From Bacillus sp. UNC438CL73TsuS30 (lineage in GTDB: Bacteria; Bacillota; Bacilli; Bacillales; Cytobacillaceae): a stretch of DNA of 64,000 bases. Of the stretch, positions 40,270 through 48,719 are shown piece by piece. The stretch's first letter is position 1; each line of letters opens with the position of its first letter. Under the pieces are notes generated by a model that did no database searches, was not told where the DNA came from, and saw nothing but the letters and a program-made list of their open reading frames with translations. The translations under genes were made by a program, and so were the position numbers. The stretch covers positions 62,001-126,000 of the forward strand of contig NZ_AXVA01000011.1 in NCBI RefSeq assembly GCF_000482325.1. Reading direction: 5' to 3'.

Positions 40270-40992
40270 ATGAATAAACTGACTAAAGGAGCTCTCACGA
40301 TGGTGTTAGTGGGATCGATTACGTTTTCTGTCACGAATGCCTTGTTTGGAGATACTATAAAACAAATCACGCAAGGTAAAGATGTAACAGAGCCTAAGAA
40401 CCAAAACATTACGGACCAAATCGACAATGTCGAAAAAACGGGGAAAAATCAACCACAAAAAACAGTAAATAATGTGAACCAAGCGGAAAAATCGGTGAAA
40501 GTACAAAAAACTATGGCTGTCGGGAATCTAGAAGATAAAGCGGTGACCGTTGCAATACAAGAAACCGTAAAAGACAAAAATGTGCAGGCTCAAACAGCAA
40601 AAACACCTGTAAAGAACATAAAAATCACTGCTTCACATCCTAGTACTGCCCCAAAAACGGTTGTAACGAATGAAAAGAAGAGTGATAAAGTTGTAGCACC
40701 AATTCAAAAGAATAATCCAACAACTAGAACGACCTCTACGACTACTCATTCAACAGCCCCTGCGACTCATCCTACTGCTTCGAGTCAAAATTCCTCTGTA
40801 ACGGGGTCAACAGGGAAGAGGACATCAAGCACGAAACCAGTGACCAATACTGCTTCAAAGCCCTCAACAAATACGACTACGACTAAAACTAAGACTTCAA
40901 CACCCAATCATGGACAACAGGTTTCACAAGCAGCAAAAGAAAGAGCTGCGGTCCGCCAGGCTACCAAAGAAAATAATGGTAAGAACAAGTAA
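40270..40992 (+). CDS. Secreted/anchored Thr/Ser/Lys-rich protein
   Basis: A 240-residue protein with a single N-terminal hydrophobic segment ('ALTMVLVGSITFSVTNALFG', residues 8-27), followed by a low-complexity tail rich in Thr, Ser, Lys, Pro and Asn and a C-terminal stretch 'VSQAAKERAAVRQATKENNG'. It is predicted to be exported or anchored with the tail outside; no LPXTG or enzymatic domain is present. It diverges from the polysaccharide protein gene, sharing its upstream region, so a related surface role is plausible but unproven. AAGAGGAGAAACAT leads into ATG 40270. Confidence 0.65.
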   Translation: MNKLTKGALTMVLVGSITFSVTNALFGDTIKQITQGKDVTEPKNQNITDQIDNVEKTGKNQPQKTVNNVNQAEKSVKVQKTMAVGNLEDKAVTVAIQETVKDKNVQAQTAKTPVKNIKITASHPSTAPKTVVTNEKKSDKVVAPIQKNNPTTRTTSTTTHSTAPATHPTASSQNSSVTGSTGKRTSSTKPVTNTASKPSTNTTTTKTKTSTPNHGQQVSQAAKERAAVRQATKENNGKNK

Positions 40993-41020
40993 AGGATCGC
41001 CGAGGAGGCGATCCTTTTTC
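40991..41020 (+). terminator. Terminator after the Thr/Ser-rich gene
   Basis: GGATCGCC pairs with GGCGATCC around GAGGA, followed by TTTTT. Confidence 0.85.
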
Positions 41021-41064
41021 AATTATATACGCTAACGTGTCTATTTACCTTACATTCTTGCATT

Positions 41065-41232
41065 TTAATATTTTACACATTTAAAGATCATATCAACATT
41101 TTTCTTTGTATTTTCCATGATCTTTTTGCGGAATTCTTTTGCTTTTTTGAAGGCCTCCATCATCCCTGATGCTTCAATCTTTATCTCCCGAGGACCTACC
41201 GGTTCATCCAAGAGAAAAATATATTGTCTCAT
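41065..41232 (-). CDS. Small unknown protein (55 aa)
   Basis: ATG 41232 preceded by AAGGGTGA. The peptide begins MRQYIFLLDEPVGPREIKIE and ends in 'KNVDMIFKCVKY'; soluble, Lys-rich helix in the middle. A longer frame to 41421 exists but overlaps the terminator of the ftsEX operon and lacks a ribosome site. No family recognised. Confidence 0.6.
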   Translation of the reverse strand: MRQYIFLLDEPVGPREIKIEASGMMEAFKKAKEFRKKIMENTKKNVDMIFKCVKY

Positions 41233-41371
41233 GTTGTAATCACCCTTCGAACAGTAATTTTGTATAAAGTATATCGTGTATTGTAATCGTTTACAATTGT
41301 TTTTTATAAGGTTACAGTTTTTAACAAATAGGTGAAACTGACAATTGGAAAAAGAATCGCAGGGAAGGACA

Positions 41372-41416
41372 AAAAAATGCCAAAGACCATAATTTATGAT
41401 CTTTGACACTTTTTTA
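41372..41416 (-). terminator. Terminator of the hydrolase-ftsE-ftsX operon
   Basis: A long hairpin with CAAAGA...CATAA and its complement and A/T-run flanks, 50 bases after the ftsX stop on the minus strand. Confidence 0.65.
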
Positions 41417-41467
41417 ACCAAGTATATCTTTAATTAGTGGAGAAGGTTAATTGGGTCGATCCAAAAA

Positions 41468-42361
41468 TCAAACCTTTAAAATTCGTCTTAATGATGAAGT
41501 AGCTCCCATAATTCCAATGAAAACCCCAAAAAGAAGCAGAAACAAACATGAAATGGGAATGAGGGGGAGAGGGGAGAGCAACTCAATAAAGTCCAAATCG
41601 ATATATCTACTAAAATAAAGATAAACAAAATAGTATCCTGTCAGGATGAGAATGCTTGCAATGATGGCTCCTAGCAATCCAATGAAAGAACCTTCGATAA
41701 AAAAAGGAAGACGAATAAATCCGTTTGTAGCTCCAATCAATTTCCGAAGCTGAATTTCTTCTTTTCTCGCCAATACTGTAATTTGAATTGTGTTCGTTAC
41801 TGAATGAACAGCAGCAAGGGTGAGACAAATAATAAATATGGTCCCAGCCATCCGGGCTATTTTTGTAGAAGTAACCAGGGGACCAACCACGTTTTTGGCG
41901 TACGCCACTTTATCCACTAGCGCTAATTTTTCTACTCTTTTGGCAACACCTGCTACATCCTTTGGCTGTTCGGTTTTAATCACCAATTCATCATTTAATG
42001 GGTTATCGTTTTTTAATGTTTGAAAAGCTGCGCCCTCATCTCCTAAATTTTTCATAAAGCTCTGAAGGCCTTCATGTTTAGAAATGAACGAAACGGATGT
42101 AACATGATCATACGTTTGAATTGTACTAGTGAGAATCTTTACGTCCTCGGAATCAATTTCCTTTAAATAGGCGTGTATTTCCACATTTTTCTCTACTTTT
42201 GTTGTCATGTGGTTTAAGTTGACCAACAGTAAGAAGGTAATCCCGATGAGGAAAATCATTAAAGTTAAAGAACTGACCGAAGCAACCGTCATCCAGCCAT
42301 TCCTTTTAAAATTATTCATTCCTTCTCTAATATGTCGATTCAAGTAGGATCCTTTTTTCAA
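41468..42361 (-). CDS. ftsX: FtsX-like membrane protein
   Basis: A 297-residue protein of the FtsX family, with four helices: N-terminal one at 20-45, an extracellular loop of about 110 residues, and three C-terminal helices. Typical segments are 'HIREGMNNFKRNGWMTVASVSSLTLM', 'VAYAKNVVGPLVTSTKIARMAG' and 'RKEEIQLRKLIGATNGFIRLPFFIEG'. With FtsE it transduces ATP hydrolysis to activate a peptidoglycan hydrolase outside the cell. It overlaps the ftsE gene by 4 bases. Position next to a hydrolase with a coiled coil gives its probable target. This is likely a second ftsEX set, as the usual neighbours (prfB, ctpB) are absent. Confidence 0.88.
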   Translation of the reverse strand: MKKGSYLNRHIREGMNNFKRNGWMTVASVSSLTLMIFLIGITFLLLVNLNHMTTKVEKNVEIHAYLKEIDSEDVKILTSTIQTYDHVTSVSFISKHEGLQSFMKNLGDEGAAFQTLKNDNPLNDELVIKTEQPKDVAGVAKRVEKLALVDKVAYAKNVVGPLVTSTKIARMAGTIFIICLTLAAVHSVTNTIQITVLARKEEIQLRKLIGATNGFIRLPFFIEGSFIGLLGAIIASILILTGYYFVYLYFSRYIDLDFIELLSPLPLIPISCLFLLLFGVFIGIMGATSSLRRILKV

Positions 42362-43047
42362 CTTGTTCGCACCTTCCTTTGATGATCACGAAGAATGCTT
42401 CCATTTTCGATTAAAATCACTCGTTTCGTCGTATGTTCAACAAACTCTTTATTATGAGTGGTCATAAGGATCGTTGTCCCGAGTTTGTTGATATCTTCAA
42501 AAACCTTCATGATTTCCCATGCCGTTTTACTATCTAAATTTCCAGTCGGTTCATCCGCGATAATCATTTTTGGACGGTTTACTATTGCTCTGGCGATAGC
42601 AACCCGCTGCTGCTCGCCTCCGGATAATTCCTTTGGAAAAGCATTCACTTTCGTTTCAAGGCCAACCATTTTTAAAGCATGATAGACATTGTCCCGAATC
42701 AAGTTTATCGGTACTCCAATCGTTTCTTGGGCAAAAGCGACATTCTCATAAACGGTCATTTTCGATAACAAACGAAAGTCTTGAAAAACCATCCCAATTG
42801 ATCTTCTTAACTGCGGAATTCTCTTCTCTTTAATCGATGATACCTTTATTCCATTGACCAATAACTCACCGCTCGTTACTTTTTCTTCTCTAGTTATCAG
42901 TTTATTGAGGGTCGATTTTCCTGCACCGCTCTCACCAATCATCAAGATGAATTCTCCACTTGAGATCTGCAGGTTAATGTTTTTTAATGCATGCACCCCA
43001 TTGGGATAGATTTTTGTTACTTCTTGAAATTGAATCAATTTACTCAA
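42358..43047 (-). CDS. ftsE: FtsE-like ABC ATPase
   Basis: A 229-residue ATPase: Walker A 'GESGAGKST', signature 'LSGGEQQRVAIARAIVNRP', Walker B 'MIIADEPTGNLD' and H-loop 'MTTHNKEFVEHT'. The 'IYPNGVHALKNINLQISSGEF' N-terminus is typical of FtsE. It powers FtsX, encoded downstream with an ATGA overlap. Start ATG 43047, with AAAGGGGT before it and a 21-base gap from the hydrolase gene. Confidence 0.9.
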   Translation of the reverse strand: MSKLIQFQEVTKIYPNGVHALKNINLQISSGEFILMIGESGAGKSTLNKLITREEKVTSGELLVNGIKVSSIKEKRIPQLRRSIGMVFQDFRLLSKMTVYENVAFAQETIGVPINLIRDNVYHALKMVGLETKVNAFPKELSGGEQQRVAIARAIVNRPKMIIADEPTGNLDSKTAWEIMKVFEDINKLGTTILMTTHNKEFVEHTTKRVILIENGSILRDHQRKVRTS

Positions 43048-43068
43048 ACCCCTTTTCAGAAGGTGATG

Positions 43069-44301
43069 TTAATCCTTAAATTCATCTAACTTCCATAGAT
43101 CATACTGGTAGATTATTTTAAGCAGTTTATTTGCATACTCTGGGTCAGTTGCATATCCTGCATCGTGAATACCATGAGCATAGTCTACGATATTGGTAAC
43201 ATCCTTTAAATATTTTTGATACCTAGGAGTTAATAATAAATTTGCATGATCTAGCATACTATCATAATAGGTTTTATATTTGGCAAATTCGGCTATGACC
43301 ACGATTTTTTCACCTTTTACATATTCCGTTGTTTCGACTTTGACCGAACCTGCTGTGCCTGTTCCTTTTATTCCAAATAGATTTTTGGCATTATAGGCAA
43401 GTCCGGATAGACCATTATAACGACCCGAACTTTCCAGAATGATTTGGCCCAAAGTAATGGAAGCCGGAACGCCTGTAACTTGTTCAAGCTTTTGGGAATC
43501 TGGAACGAAGGGTGCGATAATCGAATTGATTTTTACCACATTCTCTTTATTTTCACTGCCATTATGATTAATTAGGTCGAGAATTTCTTCTCCCTTTTCC
43601 TGTAACAATTCAAGGGCGATCGTTTTTTCCTGTTCTTCTTTTTCTAATTGTTTTTTCTTCTTTTCAAGGAACTCAGACAATTTTTCTTTGTCCTTTTTGT
43701 TTTTCTCCTGACTGGCTTTTATTTCTTCTAATTCTGCTTTTTCTTCCATCGTTGACTCTTGTAAGGATTGAACCTTATCTTTGATACTCTTAACCTTGTT
43801 TTGGTTTGCGATGTATTCTTCAATAAATTCCTTATCTTTGTTTACAATTTTATCATAAGCAAAGAAATGGTCGATAAATTCTCCAAAACTATTAACAGAT
43901 ACAATTACATTTAGGAAAGATATTTCACCATCTGTTCGATAATAAGCAGCAACTCTGTCCTTAAATTCTTCTTTTCTATTATTAAGTAAGGTTGTAATTC
44001 TCTTTTCCTCTTTGTTTAAACGGTTCATTTTCACTTGGATTTTTTTCAATTCATTTTCTTTTTTTTGAATTTTTGCCTTCGATGTAGTGATTTGTTGATC
44101 AAGGGCTTTTATTTTATCTGCCGTTGCTTCTATTTCTTCTTGGACGAGAAGTTTTTGTTGTTTAATCGCTGTTAAATCGTCTTGGATTTGTTTTTGTGAA
44201 TCCGTTGGGGGTTTAGGCTCAACGCTTTTGGCATTGGCCGAAATCGGAGCTGTCATGAATGTAAGAAAGCAAGCAGATAACAAAATCGTCTTTTTATCCA
44301 T
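43069..44301 (-). CDS. Coiled-coil/glucosaminidase peptidoglycan hydrolase, likely FtsEX target
   Basis: A 410-residue secreted protein. Signal peptide (1-24, ending ANA). A long coiled coil (about 30-250), the CwlO/PcsB-style regulatory region: 'LLVQEEIEATADKIKALDQQ', 'NRKEEFKDRVAAYYRTDGEI' and 'VNSFGEFIDHFFAYDKI'. The C-terminal domain (about 275-405) is a glucosaminidase of the LytG/FlgJ family: 'PASITLGQIILESSGRYNGL', 'NAKNLFGIKGTGTAG' and 'YYDSMLDHANLL'. In CwlO the catalytic domain would be NlpC/P60 endopeptidase; here it is an N-acetylglucosaminidase. It precedes ftsE by 21 bases, so the operon encodes hydrolase plus its activator. Confidence 0.85.
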   Translation of the reverse strand: MDKKTILLSACFLTFMTAPISANAKSVEPKPPTDSQKQIQDDLTAIKQQKLLVQEEIEATADKIKALDQQITTSKAKIQKKENELKKIQVKMNRLNKEEKRITTLLNNRKEEFKDRVAAYYRTDGEISFLNVIVSVNSFGEFIDHFFAYDKIVNKDKEFIEEYIANQNKVKSIKDKVQSLQESTMEEKAELEEIKASQEKNKKDKEKLSEFLEKKKKQLEKEEQEKTIALELLQEKGEEILDLINHNGSENKENVVKINSIIAPFVPDSQKLEQVTGVPASITLGQIILESSGRYNGLSGLAYNAKNLFGIKGTGTAGSVKVETTEYVKGEKIVVIAEFAKYKTYYDSMLDHANLLLTPRYQKYLKDVTNIVDYAHGIHDAGYATDPEYANKLLKIIYQYDLWKLDEFKD

Positions 44302-44586
44302 TGGTCAGTTCCAGCCTTTTTATAGTTTAATTGAATAAATGTTTATCAAATATGTATTATAGATACAATTCGTATGTATTTGTACTGTATTTATCTTCCT
44401 TTAGATATTAACAGAACTAGGAATAAAATACCATGTAGAAATTGTAACGCTTTTGGGACAATATTGTTTCATTTTTGAGGAGATTCCCAACTTGTATCTT
44501 AAAGATTTCATTTCAAGCGTAAGTTTCTTTAAAAATGAGAAAAATCCCTGGATCGATTTTCACAGGGATTCTTTTCAATAGAAGAA
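44302..44586. other. Intergenic region with amidase terminator
   Basis: 285 bases holding the upstream region of the hydrolase operon (right-to-left) and a terminator for the amidase gene at 44540-44577 (AAAAATCCCTG pairing with CAGGGATT). No gene. Confidence 0.6.
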
Positions 44587-45348
44587 TTATTCTTTATAAA
44601 CAATCACATCAAACCCAGCCTTTTTTGCTTTTGCGGCGAGGTCATCGGCATTGTCTTTTGCTGCGAATGCGCCGATTTGGACTTTGTAGAGGCCATCTCG
44701 TAAAATAACGATGGCATCAAAACCTTTTGCTTTTGCTTCGGCTGAAAGGTCGTCGGCATTCGATTTTTTACTAAACGCCCCAATTTGCACTTTGTACAGA
44801 ACAGTAGGCTTTTTCGTTAAATGAAAGGCTTTTGCTAATCCATTCGCATGCCCTCTGGCAATCGCTTTTAAGAAGCTTGCATCCTTAAGTTTTGCCGCAT
44901 CACTCGAAGTATCAATAAACCCATTTTCTGTTAACATGGCAGGCATAAAGGATTCTCGTAAGACATGGAAGTTGGCTGTCTTTTGCCCGCGATTTGCAAG
45001 ATCGACCACTTTTAGAACTTCAGTATGAATGATATCCTGATATGTGGTTGTAGGGGCGCCAACTCCCGGGTAGATATAGCTTTCGAAGCCAGTCCCGCCG
45101 CCGGCATTGATATGAATAGCAAGATAATAGTCTGCGTCCCAATTGTTTGCTGCATCCGTTCTTTCATTTAAACTAACCGTCTCATCGCCGGTTCTGCTTA
45201 ATTTTACGGAAACCCCTTCATATTCATTCACTAAGATATCTCTTAAAGTCGTAGCAATTTTTAACGTAAGATTTTTTTCGAGAAGACCATTTCCTGTCGC
45301 TCCACTGTCTGCACCACCATGGCCGGGGTCGATAAAAATTTTCACCAT
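44587..45348 (-). CDS. cwlC: N-acetylmuramoyl-L-alanine amidase with two SPOR repeats (CwlC-like)
   Basis: A 253-residue zinc amidase (Amidase_3) without a signal peptide. Zinc ligands: His in 'IDPGHGGADSGATGNGLLEKNL' , Glu in the same segment, and His in 'YYLAIHINAGGG'; the catalytic Glu is in 'AMLTENGFIDT'. Two SPOR-type repeats follow ('LYKVQIGAFSKKSNADDLSA' and 'LYKVQIGAFAAKDNADDLAA'). Length and arrangement match Bacillus subtilis CwlC, the mother-cell lysis amidase made late in sporulation under sigma-K. The lack of a signal peptide fits mother-cell action. A prophage endolysin origin is possible, but no phage genes are near. Confidence 0.85.
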   Translation of the reverse strand: MVKIFIDPGHGGADSGATGNGLLEKNLTLKIATTLRDILVNEYEGVSVKLSRTGDETVSLNERTDAANNWDADYYLAIHINAGGGTGFESYIYPGVGAPTTTYQDIIHTEVLKVVDLANRGQKTANFHVLRESFMPAMLTENGFIDTSSDAAKLKDASFLKAIARGHANGLAKAFHLTKKPTVLYKVQIGAFSKKSNADDLSAEAKAKGFDAIVILRDGLYKVQIGAFAAKDNADDLAAKAKKAGFDVIVYKE

Positions 45349-45430
45349 TTTTCATCACCTCCATTAGTAGAGTATGGTAGAGATGGCGAAATGCTTGTAC
45401 AAAACAACTAAAGATAGAAAATTATCCTAA

Positions 45431-45470
45431 AAAAAGAGACATCCCCGAATCTACTGGGATGTCTCTTTTA
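45431..45470. terminator. Bidirectional terminator before mctP end
   Basis: AAAGAGACATCCC pairs with GGGATGTCTCTTT around CGAATCTACT, with T-run. It ends the symporter transcript on the minus strand. Confidence 0.9.
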
Positions 45471-45476
45471 ATAAGA

Positions 45477-46973
45477 TTAAGCCTCTTTTTTTAAATGGAG
45501 AGGCGATTCGTTCTTTCCAAATAACTCGTCTGTGATTGGATTGGTCTTGTTTTTGATTTTACTCACAAACATAGGATTGAAGATGACCGTTACGATGATA
45601 TTCGCTAATAATCCCCAGAAGCCTTCGTAAATGCCGAAAGACTTTCCGGTTGCATAAACGGTGAAGGTAACAATCAAACCGACAAGCAAACCTAAGATTG
45701 TGGCTTCTTTCGTTTGGTTTTTCCAGTAAAGGCTAAACACAATCGCCGGGAAGATTTGAACCATTCCGGATACTCCTAATAATTGAAGTGACACAAGGGC
45801 AGAAGGGAAGACCATTCCAAAAATTAACGCCAGACCGATGACGACAAATACCATCGAACGAGTGACCATCGTTAATTTAGCCGGTGTCACGTTTGGATTA
45901 ATGAAATCCCGATAAATGTTATTGGCAAATAGGTTTGAAGCACCGATGGCCATAATCGAACACGGAATCAAAGAGGCCAGGGCAATCGTTGCATAGGCTA
46001 AACCTTGAACTGTTCCGCCATAGGAAACTTGAATTAAGTTTAACAAGGCAAACCGAGGATTCGTTCCCTGCGGCAAGACATGATAGGCAACAAACCCTAA
46101 GAAAATCAGCAAAATTAATACAATATTATACAGCGGTAAGAATATTGCATTCTTCCTTAGTGCATCCGCACTCTTTGCTGTAAAGACCCCAGTAGCTGCA
46201 TGTGCCCACATGAATAGGGCTAAACCAGAAATGAGTGAAGCGGTTAGAAACCACGGGATCCCTTTTGGACCGGAAGTAGGGATGGTAAGTAACTGCGGTG
46301 AATCCGAAGCTACCTTGTGAATCATTGAACCCCAACTGCCAAAATGTAAGATGGGTAGATTGACAACCAAGAATAACATAATCACCCAAACCATAATGTC
46401 CTTTATCACTGCGGTATAGGTTGGTCCTTTAATGCCGCTAAAGAAGGTGTATAGTGCAACTAATAGGAAAGAGAAAACCACTACGACTTTGACATTGATA
46501 AAGCCTGTCCCAGCGACGGTTAAGGTATCTTGAATCCCGGCTAGCTGCAAATCTATGTAAGGAATCAGCATTAATACCCCAACGGCTGCAATTAATAAAG
46601 ATAAAAATTTGCTATCAAATCTTACTTTTGCATAGTCAGCCAATGTAGTTAACTTATGGCTTTTCGAAAATTTCCAGAGCTTCGGTAAAAAGAAATAAGA
46701 AATAAAGTAGGCAATGATCGTATAGGGAATCGCAAAGAATGCCAAACTTCCACCTGTATAGGCTGTACTGGTTAATCCTAAAAATGTATAAGCCGTATAG
46801 AGATCCGCCCCGACTAAGAACCAAACAAGTAGTGTTCCGAATCTCCGGCCGCCGACAGACCATTCTTCAACAGAGCTCCTATTTGATTTATCACGCCCTG
46901 ATAAAAATCCAATCAAAACAACCACTAAAACGATGACAGCCGTAATGACCAAAGCAGTTAAATTTCCCTTCAT
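45477..46973 (-). CDS. mctP: Sodium:solute symporter (MctP-like monocarboxylate transporter)
   Basis: A 498-residue protein with about 13 helices of the sodium:solute symporter family. Marks: 'EEWSVGGRRFGTLLVWFLVGADLYTAYTFLGL', 'FFSGIKGPTYTAVIKDIMVW', 'ALASLIPCSIMAIGASNLFANNIYRDFI'. MctP transports lactate, pyruvate, propionate and alanine in rhizobia, and homologs usually follow a small DUF3311 gene, as here (4-base overlap, ATGA). Substrate is inferred by this pairing. Confidence 0.85.
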   Translation of the reverse strand: MKGNLTALVITAVIVLVVVLIGFLSGRDKSNRSSVEEWSVGGRRFGTLLVWFLVGADLYTAYTFLGLTSTAYTGGSLAFFAIPYTIIAYFISYFFLPKLWKFSKSHKLTTLADYAKVRFDSKFLSLLIAAVGVLMLIPYIDLQLAGIQDTLTVAGTGFINVKVVVVFSFLLVALYTFFSGIKGPTYTAVIKDIMVWVIMLFLVVNLPILHFGSWGSMIHKVASDSPQLLTIPTSGPKGIPWFLTASLISGLALFMWAHAATGVFTAKSADALRKNAIFLPLYNIVLILLIFLGFVAYHVLPQGTNPRFALLNLIQVSYGGTVQGLAYATIALASLIPCSIMAIGASNLFANNIYRDFINPNVTPAKLTMVTRSMVFVVIGLALIFGMVFPSALVSLQLLGVSGMVQIFPAIVFSLYWKNQTKEATILGLLVGLIVTFTVYATGKSFGIYEGFWGLLANIIVTVIFNPMFVSKIKNKTNPITDELFGKNESPLHLKKEA

Positions 46974-47176
46974 GATTCAGTACTCCTTTCTGATTTTTGT
47001 AGGCGAAAGATCACATAGGTGCATAAAGGAGTAATAAGCATCCCCAAAAAGAGCCAAAATGCAAGAAATGGTAATCCAAAAATAATCGGTTGGATCCGAT
47101 TAACAAATGGGATCGCCACAATCATAAAAACAATAGGCACCAAGGATAGGATCGCAATGATAGTCTTTTTGCCCAT
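46970..47176 (-). CDS. DUF3311 small membrane subunit
   Basis: A 68-residue protein with two membrane segments ('SLVPIVFMIVAIPFVNRIQPIIFGLPFLAFWLFLGMLITP' in pieces) characteristic of DUF3311. It overlaps the mctP start by 4 bases and is its normal genomic partner, probably a small subunit or folding aid. AGGAGGTTTTTTT precedes ATG 47176. Confidence 0.83.
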   Translation of the reverse strand: MGKKTIIAILSLVPIVFMIVAIPFVNRIQPIIFGLPFLAFWLFLGMLITPLCTYVIFRLQKSERSTES

Positions 47177-47542
47177 TTAAAAAAACCTCCTAATGTTTAA
47201 ATATTTCATCAATTCAAAAATTGACCTCAATAATAGTATCAGTAATTTCCGACTAAGACAAGCGGAATATATGAAAATGTCAAAAAATATTCTATTTTAA
47301 AATAATAATGGGATTGGTAAGCGCATACAGTCATTTTGGAGAATTACGTGAATTTTTCTAGAGGGGACAGTAAATTGGAGAAAAGTTGTTCTTTCAGGTT
47401 ATTTTTGAGTATAAGTAGGGCTTTATTTGTATATAACAATGAAATGTGAAATATAATGGCTATCTCTATTCCTTCAATTCATGTAAAATAAGATGATGGA
47501 CAAAGGTTTTTAAATGACGAAACAAAGCATGGAGGATTAAAG
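47177..47542. other. Divergent regulatory region between mctP and the Prs-like gene
   Basis: 366 bases without a coding sequence. AT-rich with likely promoters for both units. A GGTAAGCGCATACA-like word (about 47317-47330) resembles a CcpA site but has an extra base. I see no riboswitch. Confidence 0.4.
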
Positions 47543-48493
47543 GTGACGTATCAACTGCATAAGAAATTTAAAATGTTTTCATTAAATTCAAATCCTAAGC
47601 TGGCAAATGAAGTGGCGGATCTTTTGGGCTGCGAACTGGGGAAAAACTCCACTACTCGATTTAGTGATGGTGAAATTCAAATACATGTACAAGAGAGTGT
47701 CCGTGGTGGTTATGTATATTTAGTCCAATCTACATCACAGCCAAATAATGAACATATTATGGAGCTCCTCATTATGATTGATGCCATGAAGAGAGCTTCT
47801 GCAAAAAGAATTAATGTGGTCATGCCTTATTACAGTTATGCCCGTCAAGACCGCAAAGCCCGTTCGCGGGAACCGATTACGGCGAAGCTGATTGCGAATC
47901 TTTTACAAAAAGCGGGAGCTACACGGTTGCTTACCATTGACTTCCATTCTCCACAGGAACAGGGCTTCTTTGACATTCCAGTGGATCACTTAACAGGTAT
48001 TCCGATTCTTGCCGAGTATTTTATGAAAAAACAATTGGAAGATGTTGTCGTGGTTGCTCCGCATAATGGAGTAGTGGTGAAAGCGAGAAAACTAGCCAGC
48101 CCATTGAACGCACCAATTGCCTTAATTGACCGCAGGAATCCTGAATCCAATGTGTCTGAAGTCTTGAACATTATTGGGAATGTGGAAGGGAAAAATGCGA
48201 TTATTATTGACGGTTTAGTCGACACGGCATCGAACATTACGTTATCAGCGAATGCATTGATAGAGGCGGGGGCCAAGGCGGTTTATGCCTGCTGCACGCA
48301 TCCGGTTCTCTCAGGTCCAGCTATTAGCAGAATCGAAGCCTCACCGATTAAAGAATTAGTTGTCACGAACACCATTGATCTGCCAAAAGAAAAGCAAATT
48401 GATAAAATTACGGTTTTATCCGTTGCTCCGTTGCTTGCAGAAGCAATTGATCGGATCCACAACGAAAAAGCAGTTAGTCCGTTATTTGAATAA
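47543..48493 (+). CDS. Ribose-phosphate pyrophosphokinase paralog with altered loops
   Basis: A 316-residue protein clearly of the Prs (PRPP synthetase) family: '[21 protein letters not shown]', '[18 protein letters not shown]', '[18 protein letters not shown]' and '[11 protein letters not shown]'. However, three conserved active-site stretches differ from the norm: the 'SPDxGGVxRARK' segment is '[12 protein letters not shown]' (172-183), the PRPP loop 'DDxIDTAGT' is 'DGLVDTASN' (223-231), and the 'DKRRPRPN' catalytic loop is 'DRRNPESN'. Bacillus has one essential prs elsewhere (next to gcaD); this copy is probably a catalytically changed regulator or a specialised enzyme. GTG start at 47543 with GGAGGATTAAAG. 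Confidence 0.85.
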   Translation: MTYQLHKKFKMFSLNSNPKLANEVADLLGCELGKNSTTRFSDGEIQIHVQESVRGGYVYLVQSTSQPNNEHIMELLIMIDAMKRASAKRINVVMPYYSYARQDRKARSREPITAKLIANLLQKAGATRLLTIDFHSPQEQGFFDIPVDHLTGIPILAEYFMKKQLEDVVVVAPHNGVVVKARKLASPLNAPIALIDRRNPESNVSEVLNIIGNVEGKNAIIIDGLVDTASNITLSANALIEAGAKAVYACCTHPVLSGPAISRIEASPIKELVVTNTIDLPKEKQIDKITVLSVAPLLAEAIDRIHNEKAVSPLFE

Positions 48494-48496
48494 GTT

Positions 48497-48536
48497 AAAA
48501 AGGTATCCTGAAATTAAATCGGGATGCCTTTTTTAA
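48497..48536 (+). terminator. Terminator after the Prs-like gene
   Basis: AAAAGGTATCC pairs with GGGATGCCTTTT around a 12-base loop, then a T-run. Confidence 0.8.
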
Positions 48537-48574
48537 TTTGCTGTGTTAAAGGACAATAATGATTTTTGAGCAAC

Positions 48575-48596
48575 GTTGATTGGAGCGGAAATCAAC
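48575..48596. repeat. Collapsed trace of the GC-rich repeat
   Basis: GTTGATTGGAGCGGA followed directly by AATCAAC: the left end of the GC-rich repeat joined to its right end, with the middle ~110 bp missing. The join falls in the GGAGCGGA/TAGCGGA direct repeat that both ends carry, so it looks like a deletion by recombination. Confidence 0.7.
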
Positions 48597-48657
48597 AACC
48601 AAGTTTAACAGAGTCATTAATTTAAAGCTTAAAGTAGTGGGTCAGACGCCAAAATAG

Positions 48658-48686
48658 TTGGAAAATTCACTTAAATAAAGTATAAT
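48658..48686 (+). promoter_or_regulatory. Sigma-A promoter of trpB-like gene
   Basis: TTGGAA (48658-48663), a 17-base spacer and TATAAT (48681-48686), 34-39 bases before the gene start. Confidence 0.75.
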
Positions 48687-48719
48687 AATTCAAAAAGTAG
48701 AGAAGGAGACGAGTTGAGT

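Noticed and set aside
44587..45348. Prophage endolysin
   Set aside because: No holin or other phage genes nearby; the SPOR repeats and length match the sporulation amidase CwlC.
47317..47332. CcpA (cre) site upstream of mctP
   Set aside because: GGTAAGCGCATACA resembles cre but has an extra base between the TG and AA; not confident.
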